Source: Fidelibacterota bacterium
GTDB taxonomy: Bacteria > Fidelibacterota > Marinisomatia > SCGC-AAA003-L08 > GCA-002704045
Length of the DNA: 23,424 nt
Direction of reading: 5' to 3'
Assembly: GCA_002704045.1 (NCBI GenBank)
Contig: PAFF01000025.1
Location: 1-23,424, forward strand
The translations under genes and the position numbers were made by a program. Shown one piece after another: positions 7,510 through 14,940 of the stretch. Numbering within the stretch: the first letter of the stretch is position 1; each line of letters opens with the position of its first letter. The notes below the pieces were generated by a model, which worked only from the letters and a program-made list of their open reading frames with translations, did not search any database and was not told where the DNA came from.

Positions 7510-8361
7510 TTAATCATTGGAATAACCAAAGAAATTAAAAATTTCACTTAATTTATTTTTTAGATTTTTTCTGTCGACGATATTATCAATGAAACCCTTA
7601 TCCAATAAAAACTCTGATCTTTGAAAACCCTTTGGTAAATCTTCACCAATTGTTTGCTTAATTACTCGTGCTCCCGCAAAACCAATTAATGCATTCGGTT
7701 CAGCAAGAATAATATCGCCTAACATTGCAAAACTTGCTGTTATACCCCCAGTTGTTGGATCAGTTAGAACAGTTATATACAAACCTTTTTTTTCAGACAG
7801 CAATGCTAGTTTAGAACTTGTTTTTGCTAACTGCATTAGGCTGTAAGCACCTTCCTGCATTCTTGCTCCTCCTGAGGATGTAATAATAACTAAAGGTAAT
7901 TTGTCATTTCTAGCCTTATCAATTCCTTTACTAATCTTTTCACCAACTGCAGAGCCCATACTACCACCAATGAAAGTAAAATCCATAATACACAGTAAGG
8001 TTTTTATATTATTAATATTACCTACTACTACTCTTACAGCTTCATTTAAACCAGTCTTCTTTGTAGTATTTTTTATTTGATCTATATATTTCTTAGTTGA
8101 TTCAAATTTCAATGGGTCATTACTAACAATATTATTATAATATTCTTCATATTCGTTATTATCAATTAAAAGTTTTAAATATTTATTACTATTCATACGA
8201 AAATGATGATTACAAGAAATACATACATATTGATTTTTTTCTAATTCTTTGTTATAAATTACCTCATTACATTGTGGACATTTTATCCAAAGACCTTCAG
8301 CTATATTTTTTTTCTCAGTTGTTTTAATTTTAACATCTGATCTTCTAAACCATTCTACCAT
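7510..8361 (-). CDS. accD: Acetyl-CoA carboxylase carboxyltransferase beta subunit
   Basis: With AccA it transfers CO2 from biotin-BCCP to acetyl-CoA, giving malonyl-CoA for fatty-acid synthesis. The 283 residues match the family length. The N-terminal zinc finger has Cys28, Cys31, Cys47 and Cys50. The crotonase-like core shows MDFTFIGGSMGSAVGEK, ITSSGGARMQEGAYSLMQ, LTDPTTGGITASFAMLGD and GFAGARVIKQTIGEDLP. The start is the ATG at 8359-8361, two bases after the rimI stop, so translation is probably coupled. The partner accA is not in the window. Confidence 0.97.
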   Translation of the reverse strand: MVEWFRRSDVKIKTTEKKNIAEGLWIKCPQCNEVIYNKELEKNQYVCISCNHHFRMNSNKYLKLLIDNNEYEEYYNNIVSNDPLKFESTKKYIDQIKNTTKKTGLNEAVRVVVGNINNIKTLLCIMDFTFIGGSMGSAVGEKISKGIDKARNDKLPLVIITSSGGARMQEGAYSLMQLAKTSSKLALLSEKKGLYITVLTDPTTGGITASFAMLGDIILAEPNALIGFAGARVIKQTIGEDLPKGFQRSEFLLDKGFIDNIVDRKNLKNKLSEIFNFFGYSND

Positions 8362-8363
8362 AT

Positions 8364-8795
8364 TTATTTTATACTCTTAGTGTAAAGAAAAGCATCTTTT
8401 CCCTTTTTATAATAGTCTTTTCTAATGCTATATTTTTCAAATTTAAATTTTTCATACAAATTTATTGCCGCATAATTATCGCACCTTACTTCAAGTAATA
8501 TTTTGCTTAAATTACTATTATTTGAATACTGAATCACATCATTTAAAAGTAAAGTTGCTATACCCTGTTTTTGATATTTTTTACATACTGATAAGTTATT
8601 TAAATGGAATTCATCTTTAATAGAATATCCAAATAAATATGCTACACATTTATCATCAATAATGAATAATTTATTATATCCAGCGGGATGTTTTAAATCA
8701 TTTTCAAAATGATTTTTTGACCAAGGTTGTGGATAAATTTTTTTTTCTATAATGATGATATCATTTAAATATTTTTTATTTCCATCTATAATCAT
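8364..8795 (-). CDS. rimI: Ribosomal-protein-alanine N-acetyltransferase RimI-like (GNAT)
   Basis: A 143-residue GNAT acetyltransferase. The acetyl-CoA-binding loop is the YQKQGIATLLL segment (Q/RxxGxA/G signature). The RimI-type C-terminal half is LEVRCDNYAAINLYEKFKFE followed by the RKDYYKKGKDA stretch. RimI acetylates the N-terminal Ala of ribosomal protein S18 in E. coli. The assignment rests on sequence style and on its position directly after tsaB, a very common arrangement in bacteria. The start codon overlaps the tsaB stop (ATGA). A different N-terminal or small-molecule substrate cannot be excluded. Confidence 0.88.
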   Translation of the reverse strand: MIIDGNKKYLNDIIIIEKKIYPQPWSKNHFENDLKHPAGYNKLFIIDDKCVAYLFGYSIKDEFHLNNLSVCKKYQKQGIATLLLNDVIQYSNNSNLSKILLEVRCDNYAAINLYEKFKFEKYSIRKDYYKKGKDAFLYTKSIK

Positions 8796-9409
8796 GATTT
8801 TTTAATATTAAAATTGTTTATATAATTTAACTCTGCTTCATTAATATCTTTTACTACCCAATCATCATATTTTAAATTTGATAATTTTCCTATCAATTTT
8901 GAGGATGGTTTTATTTCTGTATATTTTAATGATATTGAAGATTTCTCTAATCTGTAACCAAATAGCTTTTTTTCATTTGATTTTAAATCATTAGCAGATA
9001 CTAACTTAATATCACTTATTGGTATACCGTTTTTAAAATTTTGCAAATAAAACTGATCACTATGTGAAAAAACACAAACATTATGATCTTCTTTAATTTT
9101 AATCGCAAGTTCTAAAGATTGCAAGGTTGGTACCATAACAATAGGAATTTTCAATGCAAATGCCATTCCCTTTGCTAAGCTTGAACCTATTCGAAGTCCC
9201 GTAAACGAACCTGGACCTGAAGATAGAGCAATATAATTAATATCATTTATTAATATATTGTTTTGGTCAAATATATTCTTTACAAAAACACCCAATTCTT
9301 TTGAGTGAGAATTTTCTTCTTCATTTTCAATTAAATCAATCATTTTATTTGCTTGAAACAAAGCAACACTGCAAATATTAGTTGAAGTTTCTACGGCTAT
9401 AAAATTCAT
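8792..9409 (-). CDS. tsaB: tRNA threonylcarbamoyladenosine biosynthesis protein TsaB
   Basis: A 205-residue ASKHA-fold protein that partners TsaD and TsaE in making t6A37 on ANN-decoding tRNAs. Diagnostic segments are the N-terminal AVETSTNICSVALF, the conserved ALSSGPGSFTGLRIG block and the following GMAFALKIPIVMVPTLQSLE. It is a little shorter than the roughly 230-residue E. coli protein, with a reduced C-terminal half, as in many FCB-group bacteria. It overlaps tsaE upstream and rimI downstream by four bases each (ATGA), so the three are translationally coupled. tsaD and tsaC are not in this window. Confidence 0.93.
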   Translation of the reverse strand: MNFIAVETSTNICSVALFQANKMIDLIENEEENSHSKELGVFVKNIFDQNNILINDINYIALSSGPGSFTGLRIGSSLAKGMAFALKIPIVMVPTLQSLELAIKIKEDHNVCVFSHSDQFYLQNFKNGIPISDIKLVSANDLKSNEKKLFGYRLEKSSISLKYTEIKPSSKLIGKLSNLKYDDWVVKDINEAELNYINNFNIKKS

Positions 9410-9834
9410 AGGCTAAATCTGATATCTCTTTTGTTATTTCCAATTGATTTTATTCTAATTTTATAAGATTTATTTATTGGTATTATTGATTCTAAAATTT
9501 CTGGCCACTCTATGAAAATAATAGAATTGTCATCAAAATAATCATTTATACCTAAAAAAAACCATCTATCAATATTTTGTTCTCTGTAACAATCAATGTG
9601 AACTATCTTTGGATTAATATTATATTCGTTTATAAGTGTATATGTTGGTGAACTTACAATTCCATTATACCCTAAAGCATTTACTACTCCCTTAATGAAT
9701 GTAGTTTTTCCTGCTCCTAAATCTCCTTCTAATTTAAAAACATCACCTGGTTCAATAATTTTTGCTAATTTTTTACCAAATTGTATTGTTTCATTTATAC
9801 CATATGAAATTCCAAAATCAATATCCTTTTTCAA
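9406..9834 (-). CDS. tsaE: tRNA threonylcarbamoyladenosine biosynthesis ATPase TsaE
   Basis: A 142-residue P-loop ATPase that drives turnover of the TsaBD complex in t6A synthesis. The Walker A motif is GDLGAGKTT (37-45). SSPTYTLINEY (61-71), HIDCYR (79-84, Asp81) and IFIEWPE (106-112, Glu109) are the other family hallmarks. Its first codons overlap the 3' end of the PorX-like gene by 17 nt, and its stop overlaps the tsaB start. tsaE next to a porX-type gene is a recurrent arrangement in Bacteroidota as I recall it, which supports the PorX call for the upstream gene. Confidence 0.95.
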   Translation of the reverse strand: MKKDIDFGISYGINETIQFGKKLAKIIEPGDVFKLEGDLGAGKTTFIKGVVNALGYNGIVSSPTYTLINEYNINPKIVHIDCYREQNIDRWFFLGINDYFDDNSIIFIEWPEILESIIPINKSYKIRIKSIGNNKRDIRFSL

Positions 9835-11407
9835 TTTTTTTACCTTTCAAAATAGCAACTGGTACAATCATTTCTTCTAGTGATATTCCACCATGCTGAA
9901 AACTATTTTTAAAATTTTTAACATAAGAAACAGAATCATTTGGATAAACGAAAAAATTACTATTTTTTGCTATTATATAATTTGTAAGACCATCAAAATC
10001 TGGCAAATTATAATCACTAGGGTGCTTAATTTCCAATCCCTTTTTATTAGATAAATTTAAATTTCTTCCATATTTAGATCTAACACCAGTAGATGTATTT
10101 TTATCACCTTTGACTAAAACAGGTTTTTTAACCTGCAACATTCCATGGTCACTAGTAATTATAACTTTATGATTCCAATAGCTTGCTTCTTTTAAAAATT
10201 CGTATAACCAAGAATTTTCAAACCAGTTACAAACTGCTGATCTATATGAAACTCTATCATTAATTATTTCTTTTATTACATTTGATTCCGTTCTACTATG
10301 ACCTAATATATCAATAAAATTAATAACCACAGAAAATAAATCACAACCTTTATATTCATTCATTCTTTTTATTAATTCTTTACCTTGATCTAAAGTTACA
10401 ATTTTTTTATAATTTATTTTTTTTTCAAATAAACCTAAATTTTTGAGTAATTCCTTAACAAAGAATTCTTCATAAATATTTTTTGATTTTTCATTGTTCC
10501 ACATTTTATCCCATTCTAAAGGATACTTCTTATAAATTTCTGATGGAAATAAACCACTAAAAATAGAATTTCTAGCAAATGCAGTTGTGGTGGGTAAAAT
10601 TGATAAAGAATTTTGAGTATCAATTTTATAAAATTTAAAAAGTTTTTCTGATATTTTTTTCCAAATATCAAAACTTAAACAATCTAAAACTATAAAAATA
10701 ACTTTTTCATTATTACTTAGAAAAGGTTGAATATATTTTTTTATGATAACATTAGACATATTAGGGTTGTGATTATCAATGTTCATCCAATTCTTATAAT
10801 TCTTAATTATAAAATTAGAAAATAATTTATTGGCTTCAGCATATTGATCATTAAAAATAGAAATTAGATTTTTATCATTCATATTTTCTATATTAATTAT
10901 CCATTCACACAAAATATTATTTATTGCGAACCAATCATTAATATTATTAATATTATGTATTTTATTATTCAGAAGTTGAAAATCATTTAAATATTTTTCT
11001 GTAATTTTATCATTCCAAATTTTTGAAGCATCAAGGATGTCCTTACAAGCTAATAATATTTGACTTGGATTTACTGGTTTTGTCAAAAAATTATCTGCAT
11101 TATAACCAATTGCCTCATCCATTAACCATTCTTCTTCATTTTTTGTAATCATTATAACAGGTAGATATTTATAATGAGACTTAATAATTTTTAAAACATC
11201 AATCCCTGACATACCTTGCATATTTTCATCTAGTAAAACTATATCAAAGTCTTTTACTTTTAATTCTTCAAGAGCATCTTTAGGAGAGTTGAATGTAGTT
11301 AATGAATATCCCTTATTTTCTAAAAATAAAATATGAGATTTTAGCAGATCTATTTCATCATCAATCCAAATGATTTTAGCTCTATATTTTTCTATTTCTT
11401 TAAACAA
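9818..11407 (-). CDS. porX: PorX-like response regulator with C-terminal PglZ/alkaline-phosphatase-fold domain
   Basis: A 529-residue two-part regulator. Residues 10-125 form a CheY-type receiver with acidic pair Asp16/Asp17, phosphoacceptor Asp60 (IVLLDENM), Thr88 and Lys110. A helical linker (about 130-230) leads to an alkaline-phosphatase-superfamily (PglZ) domain. The metal/nucleophile sites are FIVLDCLSFD (Asp242), LPTTTAFARN (Thr273-275), VVINFIDILGHSR (Asp366, His370), IITSDHGM (Asp420, His421) and QHGGISLEE (His505). This architecture and length match PorX, the regulator of type IX secretion genes in Porphyromonas gingivalis, whose PglZ domain is a zinc phosphodiesterase acting on oligonucleotides. 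Its sensor partner (PorY) is not here. It starts 13 nt after the SUMF lipoprotein gene and overlaps tsaE. The family is clear; control of type IX secretion in this organism is inference. Confidence 0.88.
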   Translation of the reverse strand: MFKEIEKYRAKIIWIDDEIDLLKSHILFLENKGYSLTTFNSPKDALEELKVKDFDIVLLDENMQGMSGIDVLKIIKSHYKYLPVIMITKNEEEWLMDEAIGYNADNFLTKPVNPSQILLACKDILDASKIWNDKITEKYLNDFQLLNNKIHNINNINDWFAINNILCEWIINIENMNDKNLISIFNDQYAEANKLFSNFIIKNYKNWMNIDNHNPNMSNVIIKKYIQPFLSNNEKVIFIVLDCLSFDIWKKISEKLFKFYKIDTQNSLSILPTTTAFARNSIFSGLFPSEIYKKYPLEWDKMWNNEKSKNIYEEFFVKELLKNLGLFEKKINYKKIVTLDQGKELIKRMNEYKGCDLFSVVINFIDILGHSRTESNVIKEIINDRVSYRSAVCNWFENSWLYEFLKEASYWNHKVIITSDHGMLQVKKPVLVKGDKNTSTGVRSKYGRNLNLSNKKGLEIKHPSDYNLPDFDGLTNYIIAKNSNFFVYPNDSVSYVKNFKNSFQHGGISLEEMIVPVAILKGKKIEKGY

Positions 11408-11420
11408 TAGTTGATTTTAA

Positions 11421-14400
11421 TTAATATCTTTTAATTATTCTAAAGCCAATATCTTGATGAACTGATGTTTTCCCATTAATTATCTCAGAATCAGGGAAAT
11501 TATCAATATTATCTAAAATTAAATTTTTAAAACTAAGTCCCTTACACATTGTATTTGAATCGTCTAAGCTATTGTTGATTACCCATTCGCAAGTATTCCC
11601 TAACATATCTTTAATATCATAAGGTATTTCATTATCATAAAAATTTACTGGAGTAGTACCATTATCCCAAAAATCTCCACTGTTTAAAAAATTAAAATTA
11701 GAATTATTTAATTCAACATCATTCCAACCAAAAGAAGATGCAGTTTCTTCCCACTCTGTTTTTGAAGGTATATCAATATTATAATGTTTAGCAAATCCTA
11801 ATGCTCCACACCAAGAAATAAAAACCATTGGATGGTTTTCAAAATTAAGTTGCTGATTAGAACCTTCAAAATAAAATAATTTAAGAACACTATCCCATTT
11901 TATTTTTGGAAGATTGTATTCTCCAATATCATTTGATGTTGCTCTTTTAGCAAAAACTTGTTCTTCATATTCGCCATCACCTGCCTCTGAACAATACCCT
12001 TTAATATAATGATCTCTTATAACAATATATTCTAATGAATCATGATATGCCTCATTTAAAAAAGTAATATATTGTTCATTAGTTATTGGATATTGTGAAA
12101 TCTCAAAATTTTGAGATGGAACATCAACAATACTTACACTTTCTAAAATATATGGAATCCAAAATAAAGAAACTTCTGACCAATCACTCCATAATCCCAT
12201 ATTATTAATTCCTCTAACTCTCCAATAATGAGTACCAAAACCTAAATTAGATAAGCTAATTGATAAATTTAACGTACTTATTGAACTATCATTAAAAACA
12301 ATTTGGTTTGATTTATCATTTATAATTTCAAGATGATATTGTTCAACACCGTTATTATCCCATTCAAAAGTTATAAAGTCTGTTAAATTTAAATCATAGT
12401 GGAATGATTGATTATTTGGGTATAACAAGTTAACTTCATCTGGTTTATTAGCATAAAAAGAAAAACTATCAGAATAATCTCCCCATATTCCTAACTCACT
12501 TTTACCCCTTACTTTCCAATGGTATTCACCAATGGTCAATTCATTTAAAAATTCTGGATTTATTAAATTAGATTCACCTATAATATTATTCAAAACGATA
12601 TCATCATCATTAAAATAAGGTGAATTACTAACTAATATTTGATAATTATCTACACCATAAATCTCTTGCCAACTAAATTGAATATCTTCTGTAATCACCA
12701 TATTATTTACTGGAAATTGTAGATTAGTACTACTAGGTTTAATAGCTCTAAAACTTGCGGGATCTATAACAGTGTTATCTAAATTAATATCTGACCAATT
12801 GCCTTCAACAGTATCAGAAAAAGATGATGTTGTTAGTATAGTTTTAATTCTCCAATATAATGTTCTATCTTGAGAATCTTCAAAATTAATGAAACTTGTA
12901 GAAAATTCATTTCCAGATACTATTTCATCAATAATTATGTCCTCAGGATTAAATAATTGATTATCTGCAATCTGAATTTTAAAATCTATATCACTATCAT
13001 TATAATTAAAAGAAACTTCCCAACTATATATAGGTTGAGCAATCAATTCAGTTAAATTATCCTGTTCATCAGTTTCTAAAGGATATAATTGATTGGGAGT
13101 CTCTGGACGAAAATAAAATTGAATGTAATCTATATTACCACAATGCTCTATATTGCCATAAATATCAATTTCACAAGTTGACCAAGCACCCCAATAACCC
13201 AAACTATTTTTCGCACGTAGTCTATAATAACTTTCCTGGTTATAGAAAAAATTACGGCTTTGCAAATCAAAAAATTCAAGTTTGTTTCCTTCAGCAGTCA
13301 TAATTGTATCAAATTTAAAAGAATTATTATCGTAATTAATTTGAATTTGAATACTATCAGCACTGGTATCCGGTTCATCCCATAAAAATTTCAGAGTATC
13401 ATTTTCTGTAAAAACTTGATTTTCTAGTGGCGCAAAAATATTTGGTGCTTGAGGACCAGTTATTCTAAATTGAATTATTTCTGACCAATCGCTCCAAGTA
13501 TTTGTATTATTTGAGCCTCTTACTTTACAAAAATATACAGTTGAAGTATCTAAAGTTTCGTCATACATACCCATATCAAAATGATCTAAATCTGTGATAA
13601 TTGTTTTTTGATAACCCAAATTACTATAAAGATTAAATTCATATTGCTCAATAGACTCACCTGAATCCCAATTGAAATTAGGTTTATTTGTATTTGATAT
13701 TCTTTGACCGTTTATCGGGTAAATCATATTCATTTGGTCTGGTGATTGCATATAGAATACATTTGGTGAAGACCACTCACCCCATATGTTACTTCCATTT
13801 CTACTCCTCACTTTCCAGTAATGCTTTCCAGATTCAATAGTTACTTGATTTGGTGGTATGTATTCTTGAAATTGACCAGAGACTCTTGTGATTGTGTCAT
13901 TAATTGCATTATTGCCATCAAAACATAAATCAATATTGCCATTACACATGTCATTATCATAAATTGTTCTACTAATAATAATATTATAATTAAGAGCATA
14001 TGGTACATTTAACCATTTAAAGGTTGGAAGTTCAATTACATCATTGCCGCTAATAGGCTCAGCTAAATTGGGACCTTCAGGACCCATAATTTTAAATATT
14101 GATGGCTGAGACCAAGCCCCATAGTTTATAGAATCTGCTATTTCAGTTCTACTTCTTATTTGCCAATAGAATCCAGAGTTTTCACTGCATAAAGTATCTT
14201 CAATAGTAAAATAAACCATACCATCATTTGCAAGCAAAGTGTCTCTTACAATGTAATTGAAGGCCTGATCAAAATCCGGACTTGAATTCAAATCAGAATT
14301 AAATAGATCATATTCATCTAAATTTATAAATTTGAAAATTTGCAAATCATATTCAGTTATATTTATTAGACCATACCAAGAAAAAGTTGGCATACTAATA

Positions 14401-14855
14401 TTGACTAACTCTTCATTATACTCTGGTTGATATAAATTAGTTGATGATTCAATACCTTCTGGAATGTTAACACTCACAATATTAGATTGACCTGCATTAT
14501 TGGAATAGTCATATGCTTTTGCAAAAATATTATGTTCATTACCATCTGCCCATAAAGAAACATTAAAAGGACATTCCCAAATTCCATCATTATTCGGATT
14601 CGTAATTACTGGATTAATTAATTGACCGTCAACATAAAACTCTACTGAAACTATTTTACCATTACCATCATTATCATATGCCTCTGCTTGCAATGTAGTA
14701 ACTTCATTTAAACTCATACCATCAATTGGATAAATTAGTTGGACAGAAGGTGGACTTTCATCACAAGAAAAAAATATGATAAGTAATGATAATTTCAAGA
14801 TTGAAAATTTGGAATTTAATATTTTTGCTATCTCGTTTATTACTTTGTCTCCCAA
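11421..14855 (-). CDS. FN3-repeat lipoprotein with C-terminal SUMF (formylglycine-generating-enzyme-like) domain
   Basis: A 1144-residue envelope protein. The only usable start is TTG at 14853-14855. A signal sequence (residues about 17-30) ends in a lipobox-like IIFFSC, with Cys31 as lipidation site. Residues about 36-130 form a bacterial Ig-like domain. Seven FN3-like repeats follow, each opening with a P.F.W strand, then YxIxI, and closing with (H)YWxVRxxNxxGxWSDWS. From residue 905 to the end is an FGE-sulfatase/SUMF domain (FEISQYPITNEQY, MVFISWCGALGFAKHY, IPSKTEWEETA, DMLGNTCEWV, DIGFRI). The usual RGGS segment is replaced by CKGLSF and I see no catalytic Cys pair, so it is probably structural, as in GldK/GldJ lipoproteins of gliding and type IX secretion. 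It heads the operon leading into porX. The role as envelope scaffold or secretion component is inferred. Confidence 0.8.
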   Translation of the reverse strand: MGDKVINEIAKILNSKFSILKLSLLIIFFSCDESPPSVQLIYPIDGMSLNEVTTLQAEAYDNDGNGKIVSVEFYVDGQLINPVITNPNNDGIWECPFNVSLWADGNEHNIFAKAYDYSNNAGQSNIVSVNIPEGIESSTNLYQPEYNEELVNISMPTFSWYGLINITEYDLQIFKFINLDEYDLFNSDLNSSPDFDQAFNYIVRDTLLANDGMVYFTIEDTLCSENSGFYWQIRSRTEIADSINYGAWSQPSIFKIMGPEGPNLAEPISGNDVIELPTFKWLNVPYALNYNIIISRTIYDNDMCNGNIDLCFDGNNAINDTITRVSGQFQEYIPPNQVTIESGKHYWKVRSRNGSNIWGEWSSPNVFYMQSPDQMNMIYPINGQRISNTNKPNFNWDSGESIEQYEFNLYSNLGYQKTIITDLDHFDMGMYDETLDTSTVYFCKVRGSNNTNTWSDWSEIIQFRITGPQAPNIFAPLENQVFTENDTLKFLWDEPDTSADSIQIQINYDNNSFKFDTIMTAEGNKLEFFDLQSRNFFYNQESYYRLRAKNSLGYWGAWSTCEIDIYGNIEHCGNIDYIQFYFRPETPNQLYPLETDEQDNLTELIAQPIYSWEVSFNYNDSDIDFKIQIADNQLFNPEDIIIDEIVSGNEFSTSFINFEDSQDRTLYWRIKTILTTSSFSDTVEGNWSDINLDNTVIDPASFRAIKPSSTNLQFPVNNMVITEDIQFSWQEIYGVDNYQILVSNSPYFNDDDIVLNNIIGESNLINPEFLNELTIGEYHWKVRGKSELGIWGDYSDSFSFYANKPDEVNLLYPNNQSFHYDLNLTDFITFEWDNNGVEQYHLEIINDKSNQIVFNDSSISTLNLSISLSNLGFGTHYWRVRGINNMGLWSDWSEVSLFWIPYILESVSIVDVPSQNFEISQYPITNEQYITFLNEAYHDSLEYIVIRDHYIKGYCSEAGDGEYEEQVFAKRATSNDIGEYNLPKIKWDSVLKLFYFEGSNQQLNFENHPMVFISWCGALGFAKHYNIDIPSKTEWEETASSFGWNDVELNNSNFNFLNSGDFWDNGTTPVNFYDNEIPYDIKDMLGNTCEWVINNSLDDSNTMCKGLSFKNLILDNIDNFPDSEIINGKTSVHQDIGFRIIKRY

Positions 14856-14872
14856 TAAATATTTATAAGTTA

Positions 14873-14878
14873 ATTATA
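14873..14878 (-). promoter_or_regulatory. Possible -10 box for the SUMF-porX-glmS operon
   Basis: TATAAT on the minus strand, 17 nt before the TTG start at 14855 and just downstream of the putative terminator. There is no convincing -35 box at the right spacing, and such hexamers are frequent in this AT-rich DNA. Position is the main support. Confidence 0.25.
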
Positions 14879-14883
14879 TTAAA

Positions 14884-14910
14884 TAAAAAAAATTGTTACT
14901 ATCGTCACAA
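14884..14910 (-). terminator. Weak intrinsic terminator after the cyclase gene
   Basis: On the minus strand TTGTGAC (14910-14904) pairs with GTAACAA (14899-14893) across a GATA loop with one mismatch, followed directly by eight T (14892-14885). It lies in the 85-nt gap between the cyclase stop and the lipoprotein start, and would separate the two long operons, perhaps incompletely. Confidence 0.4.
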
Positions 14911-14940
14911 ATTTACAAAACTCTAAAATATTTTTTATCT

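Noticed and set aside
7503..7547. Longer guaA start at 7545-7547
   Set aside because: The extra 15 residues are unlike the family and overlap accD. The family-like start MIAIIDFGSQYT fits at 7502.
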